A stretch of DNA of 45,496 nucleotides from a virus. The stretch covers positions 1 to 45,496 of IMG/VR virus record IMGVR_UViG_3300031758_000140; one strand, written 5' to 3'. The position numbers and the translations under genes are program-made. The notes below the pieces were generated by a model. That model was not told the origin of the DNA, searched no databases, and saw only the letters and a list, made by a program, of their open reading frames with translations. Of the stretch, positions 1 to 11,200 are shown one piece after another (position 1 is the stretch's first letter; the number at the start of each line of letters is the position of its first letter).

Positions 1-512
1 AAGCAGTCATCATTGGCCAAGATCCGTATCACAATGGAGCTGCAACAGGTCTAGCCTTTGGGGTTAGAGAAGGGTTTAAGATTAACCCAAGTCTTAGAGT
101 TATTTATAAAGAGCTATGTTTGGAACATGGAGAAGAAGAACTCCCTAACTTTGACTTTAGCTTAGAGAGCTGGGCCAAACAAGGGGTGCTACTTCTCAAT
201 ACAACATTAACTGTAGTAAAGGGTCATCCTAACTCTCATGAAAGCCTGTGGAGAGGCTTTGTAGATAAGATGGTAGGTAAGATGATTCAAGAGAAAGACA
301 ATGTTGTATTCCTCTTATGGGGTAAATATGCACAAAACAGATTCCAAGATTTAATTAAGTCTACGAATATGAATCAAAGTAAATCCCATGTTGTAATTAC
401 TGCACCACATCCTGCAGCTGAAGTATATGGAAGTATGAAAGCTGGATTTGTTGGGAGTAATTGTTTTATGAAAGCTAATGATTATCTTTCACAACCAATT
501 AATTGGATATGA
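1..512 (+). CDS. ung: Uracil-DNA glycosylase, family 1 (5' end off window)
   Basis: Base-excision enzyme that removes uracil from DNA. The reading frame is open from position 3 with no start codon, so the gene begins left of the window; 169 codons are visible. Seen: the catalytic water-activating motif GQDPYHN near the visible start, followed by GLAFGV; SLESWAKQGVLLLNTTLTV (canonical LLLNTVLTV); VVFLLWG; and the DNA-intercalation region as APHPAAEVYG, then GFVGSNCFMKAN. The family His of HPSP is kept, but the usual HPSPLSA reads HPAAEVY, so the second Pro and the Ser are replaced. The C-terminus stops at INWI, shorter than the bacterial IDWMPVLPA ending. The stop TGA overlaps the next ATG. 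A TTG at 120 is internal and not a start. The role is probably keeping uracil out of phage DNA or attacking uracil-containing DNA; the choice between these is inference. Confidence 0.95.
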   Translation, partial: AVIIGQDPYHNGAATGLAFGVREGFKINPSLRVIYKELCLEHGEEELPNFDFSLESWAKQGVLLLNTTLTVVKGHPNSHESLWRGFVDKMVGKMIQEKDNVVFLLWGKYAQNRFQDLIKSTNMNQSKSHVVITAPHPAAEVYGSMKAGFVGSNCFMKANDYLSQPINWI

Positions 513-721
513 AAGAACCAAGTAACTTATTAGCATCAGTAATCATGGATCTAAAGATCCGTGAAGAAAGAGGATTAGCAACTTATGGTACAACTATGGA
601 TAGGAAGGACCTATCTAAACAAGAGTGGCTGCAACATGCCTATGAAGAAGCTCTTGACTTAGCTCTGTATCTTAAGAAGCTGATGGAAGAAAATGATAGG
701 CTCAAAATAAAAGAGCAATAA
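509..721 (+). CDS. Small MazG-like nucleotide pyrophosphohydrolase candidate
   Basis: Protein of 70 residues if started at ATG 509, which overlaps the ung stop (ATGA). A TTG at 503 is possible but less likely. It is all-helical in appearance, with the segment REERGLATYGTTMDRKDL, then EWLQHAYEEALDLALYLKKL. The EExxD pattern (EEALD) and the WLQH..EE..D arrangement are typical of short phage proteins annotated as MazG-like all-alpha NTP pyrophosphohydrolases, which bind metal through acidic residues and hydrolyse (d)NTPs. It is shorter than full MazG (about 100 residues or more per domain), so catalytic competence is uncertain. Overlap with ung implies translational coupling and a shared nucleotide-pool or DNA-quality role. 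It is the last gene before the convergent terminator. Confidence 0.6.
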   Translation: MKEPSNLLASVIMDLKIREERGLATYGTTMDRKDLSKQEWLQHAYEEALDLALYLKKLMEENDRLKIKEQ

Positions 722-722
722 G

Positions 723-744
723 AAAGGGGCGAAAGCCCCTTTTT
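723..744 (+). terminator. Rho-independent terminator between convergent gene blocks
   Basis: An 8-bp perfect stem (723-730 with 735-742) is closed by a GAAA tetraloop (731-734) and followed by a T run to 744. It begins 2 bp after the plus-strand stop codon and ends 8 bp before the minus-strand stop at 753. The plus-strand U-tract is stronger; on the minus strand the tract is TTTCTTATT, so it may work in both directions but less well for the late block. Confidence 0.88.
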
Positions 745-752
745 CAAGCCCA

Positions 753-3700
753 TTACGATACTCCTGGAGGAGCAATAAAGAATTTAAGAGCCTCTTGAGG
801 ATTAGATGATTTATCTAAACCTCTAAGTATTGGGGCAAGATCTTCTAACATCTTAGTTAGTTTGAGATCTCCCTTTTCATACTTACCAGCTTTTCTTTCA
901 TAGTAAATACCATCTTCGTCTCTCAATCCAATTCTGTATGGAATTTCTTTGAATAACAAATGGTCAGCTAGCTTTACACTATTAATGAAAGGCTTAGATA
1001 ATGCTGTTGGGGATGAAGCAAATCGATAGAATTCCATAGGGTTATAGAACTGAGTTAGTTCAGATGAAATCCTTTTAGCCTGATAGGCTACAAATGCTGC
1101 TGCATAATCATCATCGTCATCATCTTCTCCCATCATGCCTATAGCTAAAGCTGCTATTGTACTTGCTGCTACATAGAATCCAAGTTCCATGCTAGTACGT
1201 TTAACATTTGCTTTTTCCATCGGAGTTAAAATTTGATATACACTACCAAACTTTAATCCTTTAGTGAAAGACTCTTTTGCATATCTGGCAAAGCTTGTAT
1301 ACATACCTTCAGTAATTCCATTTACTTCAGTATCTAAATGGACTTGGTCTCCATATCCAAACCTTCTTCGTAAACCTGGTTGGAAATATCTACGGTACAT
1401 CAAAAGAGCTTTACCATACCATCTTCTATTTATGATAGGATCATCAATGCTGGTCTTAATCTGGTTAGTTTTCTTGTATACCCCAGATGCAAGGTTAATC
1501 ATTTGGATAGGCTTGAAGTTGGCTACTCTAGAGTCTATCTTCCACTTGCCGTTAGCATCTTGAGTAAACACATCATATAGATTAGCTTCTGACCCATCAT
1601 CATTCTTGATTACCTCCCCGTTCTTATCTTTTAGTTTACCTTTATATGTATCAGCCAAAGCTAATCCTCTTGTTACAGCAGTCTCATGTTCAGCCATGTG
1701 CTGTAGTATGAATAAGCTTTGAGTATCTACTGCTTTAAGGGCTCTGTTGCCTGTACGTTTATCAGCAAATGCTCCAAGCTCTCCACCTAGCAAGTCAAAC
1801 TCTTGGATAAATCTAGCAAGTTTTGTTTCTTTATTAAACTTTCCTGCATCTGATATAGTTTCTCCAGATAGCATAGACTTGGTGTATGTTGCCTTAGCCC
1901 AAGTAAGATTCTTAGTATTAAAGAACTGACCAGCTACTGCTTCTTCTGCTAGTTTTTCATTATCAATTAAGAACTGGTTAGTTGCTTGCAGAGCATTCAA
2001 TGCAAGTGTATTTAGTGCTGAGAATGTGGCAAGTTTATTTACCATCTTATTTGCACTAAGTACTTTTCCAAAGACATTAAACTGTTGTTTAATTTCTTTT
2101 TCCCCAAAGAATTCTTTATCTATAAATTCAGATAAGTGTTGGAAGTTATTCGATACTCCATCCTTTCTAGTAAATCTATTAACCCCAGCTTTTTTAGCAG
2201 CTGCAGATAGTACAGGATTACCATGTACATTTTTCTCAAGTATCTCTCTTCCCTCTACAAGATCTCTCATCATAATTACAGCTCCTGTAATCTGAGACTT
2301 TCTCTTGAACATGTTAGCCATACCAGCATACAGTACAACTGTAGACCCAACATCATGACTTACAAATCTAGCTTCAGTTGGATTGATGTAGTGCACTGGA
2401 ACAATCTTGTTACGTTGTTCTTTGTTAGCATTGATAACTGCACCGTATGAATCATCTGTTGAAAGGAATGCAAACTCTCTATTTGCAAAGTCTTTTGTGG
2501 ACTTGAATACATTGTAGTTATCTCCTTGCAACTTTTCTAAACCTTGAGCTTCTACTGAAGGGACTACATAAGATACTTTATCCCAATCATTTTTATGTGG
2601 GATCTGCTTACCACATACCTTTTGATGTTCATGATAAACTTTGAGAAGAGCTGTATAATACTTAGCTGCTGGAGAATTAGGGTCAGACATTAGAGCAGCA
2701 TACTTAGGATTAGCATAGTTAGAGTTTGGTCTAACTGCTACTCCCTTGTACTGTTCGTTCTTGGCATCGTACATTCTAGCCTTCTGTTGTAGAAGGTCCA
2801 TCTTATGAGCTTCGTATATAGCTGTAAGGTCAGGATTAGACTGTACTCCAACCATCTTTTTATTTAGATCTTTAATCCTAGCATCAAGATCTGCTACAGC
2901 TTTAACTCCTTCTTCTGTTACAATTGTATTCTTCTTATACCAATTAGCTACCTCTGTAAAGAATCTAGCACCTGCCTCACTTTTAGCCCAGTCTCTATAT
3001 TCTGGGGTACCATATTCAGGTTGAGCATACTTTGCCTTTAAACCTTTTCTCATCTCGTACTCATCCTCATGGAACTTAGTTACGTTATAAGGCTGGACAA
3101 AGCTTAGCATTTGCATAGGCTTCATTTTTCCTGTCTGCTCATCACGTATATAATAAGTCTGAGTTTCTAAGATATCAGAGTTAAAGCTAGTAGGGTTGAG
3201 ATCTGATCCTTTAAAAGCTGCATATTCTTTATAAGCAGGAGCAAGCTCATCTATAACATCTCTAGTATCGGCTGATGCTTGGTAAAGTTTATTCTTTACC
3301 ATAGAAGTAAATAACTGCAGTGATGCTTGTGATGAGTAGATCAGTGGATCCATGTACAAAGAGTAAGCAGACTTATCAAGCTGTGCTTCTCTAAGTTCAT
3401 TTATGAGAGTCTCACGTGTAATTCTTTTATTCTTAAGTTGCTTTATATTAAGCTCTATCATTGCTTTTTCGTAGTCCTCTTGAGTGATCTTCTTTTCCTT
3501 AAGATCTTCTTTTAGACTATAGTACTCTTCATCTTTTTTAATAGCAATGAGACGGTTGTTAGTCTTGATATTATCAATTAGAATATCTATCTGATCGTTT
3601 ATATCTGGGGTACTGTACTCTAGGATAAGGTCTGCTGTTAATACAGTTCCAATATTTCTGTAGTACTTCTGCTGTCTTCCTAGTTGTTTAAGTAGGTCGT

Positions 3701-5237
3701 CTACCTTTTCCTCCATAGAAGATAGGGCTATCTGCTGCTTGTTATTAAGCCTAGAAGTTTTTCTATCTTCAATAGCACTCTGCAGTTTGCTAGCAATACT
3801 ATTTTCACCACCCCCAAAGAAGTCTTGGATATTATTCCCTACATGATACATAGTATTCAATAGACTACATCTTTCTTCTTCAGACATGTTTTTAAATGAC
3901 TCATCCGAGAAGCTCATGATGTAGTCAATACTTTCTTGGTTAGTCTTTACGACTCTTGACATATAGTCTACAAATCCTATAAAGTCTTCTACCTGTTCTG
4001 CTTTAGCTACTGCACCCTTTACTTTCTTTTTTGCATCTTCGTTAGTCTCTTGAATCTTTTTAAATGTGCTTAACTGAGATTTTATTTGTACGATTACATC
4101 ATCATTCTTAATAGGTAGAGCTTCGAGTCTCATAAGCTGGGACTGTAGTGTCTCTGCTGTAAGCTGCATCAAGTCCTTAACATCTGAGATCTTTTTATTA
4201 AGAACTTTACTATTCTGTTCTTCTTCAGTCAATGTACCTTTAAACTCTGTAGCATTTAGTCTTTTACTGAATAGCTTATCTAGAAGAGTTTCTACTGCAT
4301 TATCTTCAATTCCAAATAGACTTTTAATAGCTCTAATGAATTTATTAATTGCAGTTTGGAATACAGATTTTCCTTTCTGTCTCTTAGCACCTAGTATACC
4401 CATAGATGTTATGAGTGTTTCTTTAGCTATAGCTTGCTCAGATAGTTCTGGATAAGCCTCAGCTACCTGGGTGTATAGGTCTGTTCCCTTTACAAGATTC
4501 AATGCTTCTTTAACTAAAGAATTATCTTCACCTAGTAAGTCAATTAATATATGGCTGAACTCATGGATATGAGTATCCTCAGTCATAAGTTCAGGGTTAA
4601 GAGTGATGTTTACTGTACCATCACTATTAGGCTTAACCTTTCCTTTAGTATCTATTGTATCATCAAAGTTTATTTTGACTACAATTCCTGCTGTAGAAAA
4701 AGTATCTATGAGATGCTTTATTTGATCGGCTAGATTTGGGACCGTCTTGAACGGTTCTTTGCTTTTTAAGAATGACGTATCTTCTGTAAACTCTTCTTCT
4801 GTACCAGCAATCTTAGGAGCTATTAGTTGCTTGAATGCATCCTCTAATTGCTCAGTAGTAGCCTTGGGAACATATACTTGTTTAGCAAGTGTTTCAATAG
4901 GCTGAAAGAAACTATCATTAATAGTAACTTGATATCTGTTGTTACCTATTTTCTTGGCAGTTAATAGTTTCTCTGTGTTACCATTAGGCTTAAAGTATCT
5001 AGCAATTGTAACATTCATTGAATTTACAATATGCTTAGGATCTTTCAGGTCACCTTTAACTATAAGATCTCCACTGTTGTTAACAGTAAAGTGCTCAGTA
5101 AACCCATCAAGTAAGCTGTACTTAATAGCTTTTTCTTTATTAGGTGCATTACCTTCTAAAGTATCAAATAGATTTTGATATCTCAGTGAGGGTACTGGTT
5201 CTCCTTCGGTGCCAATTTCAAATACTTTACAAGCCAT
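753..5237 (-). CDS. Giant virion/ejected protein with N-terminal zincin motif and C-terminal membrane segment
   Basis: Protein of 1494 residues, last gene of the late block. Seen: THIHEFSHIL with HEFSH at residues 225-229, an HExxH zinc-protease signature. A Glu near 273 (AIAKETL) could be the third zinc ligand, as in gluzincins. Residues about 340-640 are charged and helical, probably coiled coil. Near the C-terminus there is a hydrophobic segment (about 1352-1370) directly followed by six Asp, then a PPGVS end. ATG 5237 lies 11 bp after the polymerase stop, so it is probably co-translated with it. In crAss-like phages the equivalent position holds large proteins accompanying the virion RNA polymerase. 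Delivery with the polymerase, proteolysis and membrane insertion are inferences. I recognise no polymerase active-site motif here. Confidence 0.72.
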   Translation of the reverse strand: MACKVFEIGTEGEPVPSLRYQNLFDTLEGNAPNKEKAIKYSLLDGFTEHFTVNNSGDLIVKGDLKDPKHIVNSMNVTIARYFKPNGNTEKLLTAKKIGNNRYQVTINDSFFQPIETLAKQVYVPKATTEQLEDAFKQLIAPKIAGTEEEFTEDTSFLKSKEPFKTVPNLADQIKHLIDTFSTAGIVVKINFDDTIDTKGKVKPNSDGTVNITLNPELMTEDTHIHEFSHILIDLLGEDNSLVKEALNLVKGTDLYTQVAEAYPELSEQAIAKETLITSMGILGAKRQKGKSVFQTAINKFIRAIKSLFGIEDNAVETLLDKLFSKRLNATEFKGTLTEEEQNSKVLNKKISDVKDLMQLTAETLQSQLMRLEALPIKNDDVIVQIKSQLSTFKKIQETNEDAKKKVKGAVAKAEQVEDFIGFVDYMSRVVKTNQESIDYIMSFSDESFKNMSEEERCSLLNTMYHVGNNIQDFFGGGENSIASKLQSAIEDRKTSRLNNKQQIALSSMEEKVDDLLKQLGRQQKYYRNIGTVLTADLILEYSTPDINDQIDILIDNIKTNNRLIAIKKDEEYYSLKEDLKEKKITQEDYEKAMIELNIKQLKNKRITRETLINELREAQLDKSAYSLYMDPLIYSSQASLQLFTSMVKNKLYQASADTRDVIDELAPAYKEYAAFKGSDLNPTSFNSDILETQTYYIRDEQTGKMKPMQMLSFVQPYNVTKFHEDEYEMRKGLKAKYAQPEYGTPEYRDWAKSEAGARFFTEVANWYKKNTIVTEEGVKAVADLDARIKDLNKKMVGVQSNPDLTAIYEAHKMDLLQQKARMYDAKNEQYKGVAVRPNSNYANPKYAALMSDPNSPAAKYYTALLKVYHEHQKVCGKQIPHKNDWDKVSYVVPSVEAQGLEKLQGDNYNVFKSTKDFANREFAFLSTDDSYGAVINANKEQRNKIVPVHYINPTEARFVSHDVGSTVVLYAGMANMFKRKSQITGAVIMMRDLVEGREILEKNVHGNPVLSAAAKKAGVNRFTRKDGVSNNFQHLSEFIDKEFFGEKEIKQQFNVFGKVLSANKMVNKLATFSALNTLALNALQATNQFLIDNEKLAEEAVAGQFFNTKNLTWAKATYTKSMLSGETISDAGKFNKETKLARFIQEFDLLGGELGAFADKRTGNRALKAVDTQSLFILQHMAEHETAVTRGLALADTYKGKLKDKNGEVIKNDDGSEANLYDVFTQDANGKWKIDSRVANFKPIQMINLASGVYKKTNQIKTSIDDPIINRRWYGKALLMYRRYFQPGLRRRFGYGDQVHLDTEVNGITEGMYTSFARYAKESFTKGLKFGSVYQILTPMEKANVKRTSMELGFYVAASTIAALAIGMMGEDDDDDDYAAAFVAYQAKRISSELTQFYNPMEFYRFASSPTALSKPFINSVKLADHLLFKEIPYRIGLRDEDGIYYERKAGKYEKGDLKLTKMLEDLAPILRGLDKSSNPQEALKFFIAPPGVS

Positions 5238-5248
5238 TGATTTTTATT

Positions 5249-8200
5249 TTATAACATACAAATTTGAGTAACATCTGCAGGATCTACTTTTTTAGCACCA
5301 GCTATATACAATCCTTTGAAGAATGGAAGTATACTGTCTATACTAGTTTCCTTGCCTACAACTTTTATATTAAGGTATTCTCCCCCTACAATATGCTTCT
5401 TTTTATTAGCTGTCTTGTTGAGAGACAAATATACAGCTTTATCTGAGCCTTGCTTGTAGTTTGGGCTTAGTACATACACACCTGACTCTCCTTTTTGAGT
5501 TCGGAATACCATAACTGCTGGAGGGTATCCACCATATTTTTCAACATTGGTGTAGTGCTCTTTAGCAAGTTTAGGTACGGTATCCCCAAGAGTCTGCCTA
5601 TCTGTAAGATTAGATCCACCTGGACGTATCTCACCAAATATTCTAAAGAACTTAACTAAGTCTTCAGCAGTAAAGTAGTTACCTGTTTGCATGTTCATAG
5701 ATTGCTTATGCAGATACTCTGCAACACTTATATCAGGTAATCCTGCCATCTCTCTTTTAAGAGGTTGCAGCCAGAACTGTGGCGGGATCATAGTAGCATA
5801 GTTAAATGCTGACTTTCTAAACCCGTTAGAGATTAAGGTATGCATACATAGGTCAAAGCCTATCTTCTTAATTTCTTCTATAGATCCTTTATACTTTTGT
5901 ATTGCTTGTTCTGTAGCACCTTTACCAGGTTTTGTTAAATAAGCCTCTGGTCTGTACATCAGGTTGTACAAGTCTTCTTGAATTCTAGACTTCTCCTCAG
6001 GTGCATACTGTTGTGTAGCATCAAAGTTAAAAGTTGTAAATCCTTTTACAGACTTGTTGTTATCGTCCTCACTAAGCTTAGATAAGAACTCATTTCCAGA
6101 AAGGTTTGCATATTTCTGTAAAGCATTTTGAACTCTTGCCCATAGGGTAAACTTTCCTTTACCTGGTTTATATAAGTCTTCACTGTAAGGTACATTAAAG
6201 TACACACTAAGTGGGGAGTCTTGTCTTGTCAGAACTGTGAACATCATAGCAGCATTGATATCTCTATGCTGTTCTACACTCAACGAGTCTCTACCTGTAG
6301 CTGTTTTAATAGCTTCCTTAAATTTAATAGCTGATTCTGATGTAGTCATTGGGAATACAGTTCCAGCTACTCCTAGCATTTCCACTAACAGGTTATAATA
6401 TCCTCTTTCAAATCCGTAAATAGAATCTGCATCATAGAATTGTGTAAGGACATTCTGATCTTTAGCTCTACCATAGAATGCTATTGGTGAATTATCTATT
6501 AGTCCTCCTTTTGGATTATCAAACTTCTGCTTTCTTTCTACATATGATTGAACTGCTTCAATCCTATTAATACCAGACATAGTATCTGGGGTAAGAAGTT
6601 TAAATGCTTCCTTAAGTTGCTTACCTGCAGTGTACATCTTCATAAAGTTTTGAAGAGCTCTAGCAGATGGAACAGTCAGAGTCATGATAGCCTCTCTGGA
6701 CATTGTATATGTACTAGGGATCTTTTTATAATTATCAGGTAATCCTACACTGCCCAGTGTTATATTGTATTTCTCAGCAACCTTTTTATATGCTACGTTA
6801 ACTTTAGATAGATCATCATTATGCTCATTAGCCATGATGTCTACAAAGTCTCTGATAATAGGTTGGTTCAAGAAGTGGTGTAGTAATTCTGTATCTCCAT
6901 GATAATGCACCCATAATAACTCTACTGGGAAAGTGATTGGGTTGTCATTTACTATGTAGTGATACGGAGCTTTTGTTCCATCCACGGCTGCAGTTACATA
7001 TCGGCTACTAATTCTATCTGTAGTAAGACCTGAGTCATACTTATATCCTGCATCTTTTGGGATTGCTTTAAGGAATTTAGTATTCATCAACTCCCCTTGA
7101 ATCTTAATAGCAAACTCTGACATCAAGTTAAAGTTATCTGATGCAGCTGCTACGTTTCTACCAGCCATTGCATTAGCCCAAAGTCCTCTCATCTTGTTAC
7201 CTAGCAAGTTTCTTACAGCACTTTGGGTTTCATACATACCCCCTGTAAACACTTTATTAGGTTTCAAAGACTCGTTTAAACTTACAATGCTAGTTCTAAT
7301 ATCTTTTAAAACTTCATCATCAAGTGGTCGAAGTGTTTCAAGATAATGCTCAGGAGATGAGAATACAGCTTCTATTGTATCTAGAATAACATTCATCAGC
7401 TCCTTATCACTAACCTTAGATACGTCTTTAGTTCTCCAAAGCTCATTATAGTTAGGTTTTACCTTTTCACCATTCTCAATCTCTGGGAACATGAGAAACA
7501 TTTTATCAACGTCAAAGTCAGATCCCATAAGCTTAACTAACTGTGGTGGTACTACAACTGCCTTCTCATATCCAGCAGGAAGAATAGCTTTAATCTTAAA
7601 GATAATAGTAGATGCCTTATCCTGGTTGGGGATACGATAGCCAATGATTCTTCTTAGTTCTTCTGGGATATTGGCAGCATCTAAGTCTACACCTGGTTCG
7701 ATTCCAAACTTTCTAAGTACATCTTCTCTAACCATGATCTCAGCATGGGCTAGTCTTGTACCTCTAGTTTTGTTAGAAGCATGATTTACAATCTCCAGGA
7801 AGTTAAGAGAGTTGTTTGTCTCGAATCCACCAAGAGCTGCTGTCTGTACAGCCTCATACCCTGATACATATTGCTTGAATACATTGTTGTTGTATATGCT
7901 AAGCAATGCTGTTTGGAAAGCTGTTCCATATACAGGGAAGTCAAGTGGGATAGAGAACCTTGTAATACCAGTAACAGGATCAATAGTTATATCAAGAGCC
8001 TTAATAAAGTTATCACTTAACTCTCTTTCTATAGCTTGACTCTCAATTAAGGATCTGATATTCTTAATCAACTTCTTCTTAGCCTCTTTAAACTCCTGAG
8101 CATTTTGAATAGCATCTATATTTACTTTGCTATTAGTAGATGTTTCAAGCTTAAGTTTCTCAACAACCTTTCTAAATTGACCTAGTCCTATTTGATTGTT

Positions 8201-11200
8201 TACAGACTCAAGGTCTCTCTTAATTCTTTCTTCAATAGCAGCATGATAAAGTGCTGTCATATCTTCCCCGAATACAGCTGTCTCTTCTTTAAGACCTGCA
8301 TTGTAGAAGTATGTTGCAGATGATACTACATTAGCAATAGCATTCTTTTTTACCTGTCTACCAAAGATTGTTTCAGACTTTTCTTTTGCAGGAGGAATGC
8401 TTTGAGGGAAACGTAAAGCAGATGTACTATTTCTATTAGACTTCACATTAGCAAAGAATCCACCAGCTCTTGGTGACCAGTTTTTAATGTCAAGTATATT
8501 TAACTTAACTCCCTTCTTAGCAGATACAGCACTAGCTGTGTGTATCTTTTTCATTCCTGCATAAGGATTGTTTGCTTCGAGTGGGTTAGCCTCCATCCTC
8601 ATCCTCATGTCGTCCATGATTGGGAAGGCTTTAGTGTATGATTTAAGTATTGGGAAGTAAGCTGTCTTGGTGATATCTGAAGCTACAGTGTTACCTATAC
8701 GTTTAACTTCATTACCAAATGGCTTATATGGTCTGAACGGAATCTCTTGTCCAACCTTTGCTCCTTTAGGCAGTTTAACTCCTGCTGGATATAAAAATCT
8801 TCCTTCAGGATCTTGCTTATAATTTTTATAAGCTTGCTCATGATACTCCTTCCACTCTCCTTGACCTTCCATTATTTCTCTCAACCAGTCTATAGAGATA
8901 AGAGTCAAACCATCATGTTCTTCAAACTCACCTGCCATATATTGTGCAGTGAATGCAGCTTCCTCTGGAGTATATCCAGATTGTATAAGTTGTGTAGCAG
9001 TTCTAACTGCCCACTCATCCATCTTCTGTGAGATGACAGAAGTAATCTGTCCCATAGGATCATCAAATACTAGCTCTTCATATTGAGAGATAGCCCCATA
9101 CCCCATAGGGTCGTCAAGCCATGTTAGTTTTTGTGATTCTTTTTTACCAAGTGTACCTTTCTCTGCAAGCTTAGTTCCTGGAGTACCTAGTGTTCTTTGA
9201 CGTTTGGTAAAGTCTTCTATGCTTTTAAACATAGCTCTATTACCCCTAGTTATTTTAATAATCTCATTTCTACCTACGTCCTCATGGATAAGGAAGTCTA
9301 CAAGAAGTGGGGTAGCTAGTTGAACAAACTTAGAGTTATCAGATGAGTTTACAATCTTAGTACCCTCTGCCCATTTTGATAACTGTTTAGTACTTAAGTC
9401 TTTTTTTCTACCAGACTCTTCAATAAGTTTTGCAATTTGAATTGCAGCATCTTGATAGAATAAAGTAAGATCTGCGGTCATCCTAGTCAACTCATTTGCA
9501 AATTCTTTGAGTTGTGGGTTTAAAGGAATTCCCTTGTTAACAGCATTTATATAATCTTCAGCAAGATCAGACATAAACATTCCACCACCCTTCTCACTAA
9601 TGAATACATCAGTTACTATTCTTTCACCATCTTTGGTTATTCCATCAAACTGCATGAACTCACTGCTTAATCCAGTAGTCGGTCCAGTATGGTAGTCTGG
9701 TATCTTAGTAGCATTAGGGTCCCCAATTGTCTTCTTAGCTTCTTTTATTCTTAGAAGATCTTGAAGTATTCCTTTTATGAATGCTTGCTGATAAGTCATA
9801 TTGAGACTATCTTTTCCATGACCAGATAATCTAGGCATAATCATAAACAACATGATTGCCCTGTCCCCCATAGAAGGAACAGTTACTCCATAGGTGGTAG
9901 CGTCTTCATTGTTTACAAAAGCTTGTATTCTTGAAAGAATAGAATCAACACTATTAAAGTCTTCATACTCTAATGCATCTTCTGCATAGTCTCTAATAGC
10001 TGATAAAGGATCTACACTAAATTCCTCTGCAAACTTTTGATTGTTTTGCAGGTGATTGAATAAGTGACTAGGCTCCATGCCAGGAGGGAAGATGAAAGGA
10101 TCCTTCTTATATAACTCCAAGGCTCTTTCTTTATTCTTAGCTAAGTCTGCTTTAATTATTGTAGGTAACTCAGCAATAGGAGTAGCCATATTCAATGGGA
10201 ATGTAGCTGTGTTTACTGCAGTCACAAAGCTTTCAGCTGATCTGCTTGTAAAGAATGGGGCTAGGCTGGCAAGGAACTTCATACCCTTCTTAGCAAAGTC
10301 TGCATCATAATAAGGTATAGGTCTCTCATTCATCTCTCCTATACTTAGTCCACTACGAGAGAAAGTAGTAGTAGGGGAAAGAGATTTAAATGTTTCTACG
10401 AGTCTAGCTCTTTCAAAGATTAGATTAAAGGCAGCTTTTCCTTTAACTTCTATTTTCTTTCTCTTGTCTGTCTCAGATTTAATTACTGTAAATCCTTTAT
10501 CTACTAAGCTTTGTAAATTCTGGATAGTATCAAACTCTTGAATGTTACTTCCTAAACTCATGCCTAGATGCCATACTAGAGAACCCAATGCTTGTACTGG
10601 TGCACTTATTTGTCCTTCAGGACCACTCATGAATGCACTGTCAGCAACAGTATCATCTTTAAATTCTCTAGTAGAAGCTTCGTAGCTCTTTTGGAAATAC
10701 TTTGATATGAGCTTAAACTTCTCTGACTTTATTTTAAACGTAGCAGATGACTCATCATCCCCAAATGTTTTAATGTATACAGCACGTTTAGTTATGTCTG
10801 TATCTTCTTCCTGTCCACCTACTTCTACAATCTGATTTCTCCACTGCTTTGCTACTCTATTTTCAGTAGTAGAGCTATTGGCATTGATTATCTTACTATC
10901 CTCTCCAAATAGAATCAACTTAAATTGAGAGTTAGTATTAGCAAATGCATTATATAGAGTAGCCCTATCGTCTTCAGACATACTTGCAACACGTGCATTA
11001 ATACTCTTAATATCTGTTCTGTGTTTAGACTGTTCTATAAGCTTAGCTTCCATCTCCTCAAAAGTTAGAGTGTCGGCCCATAGTTCTGATAGTTGTTTGT
11101 ATATAAAAGGCAGAGTGTGGTACTCATTCATATTAGTGAATACCTCATTCTTTTTGTTCTTATATACTATCTTGTTTCCCTCTTTTACTGGATTTACAAT

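Noticed and set aside
120-122. TTG as start of the glycosylase
   Set aside because: The catalytic GQDPYHN motif lies upstream in the same open frame, so the gene starts before the window.
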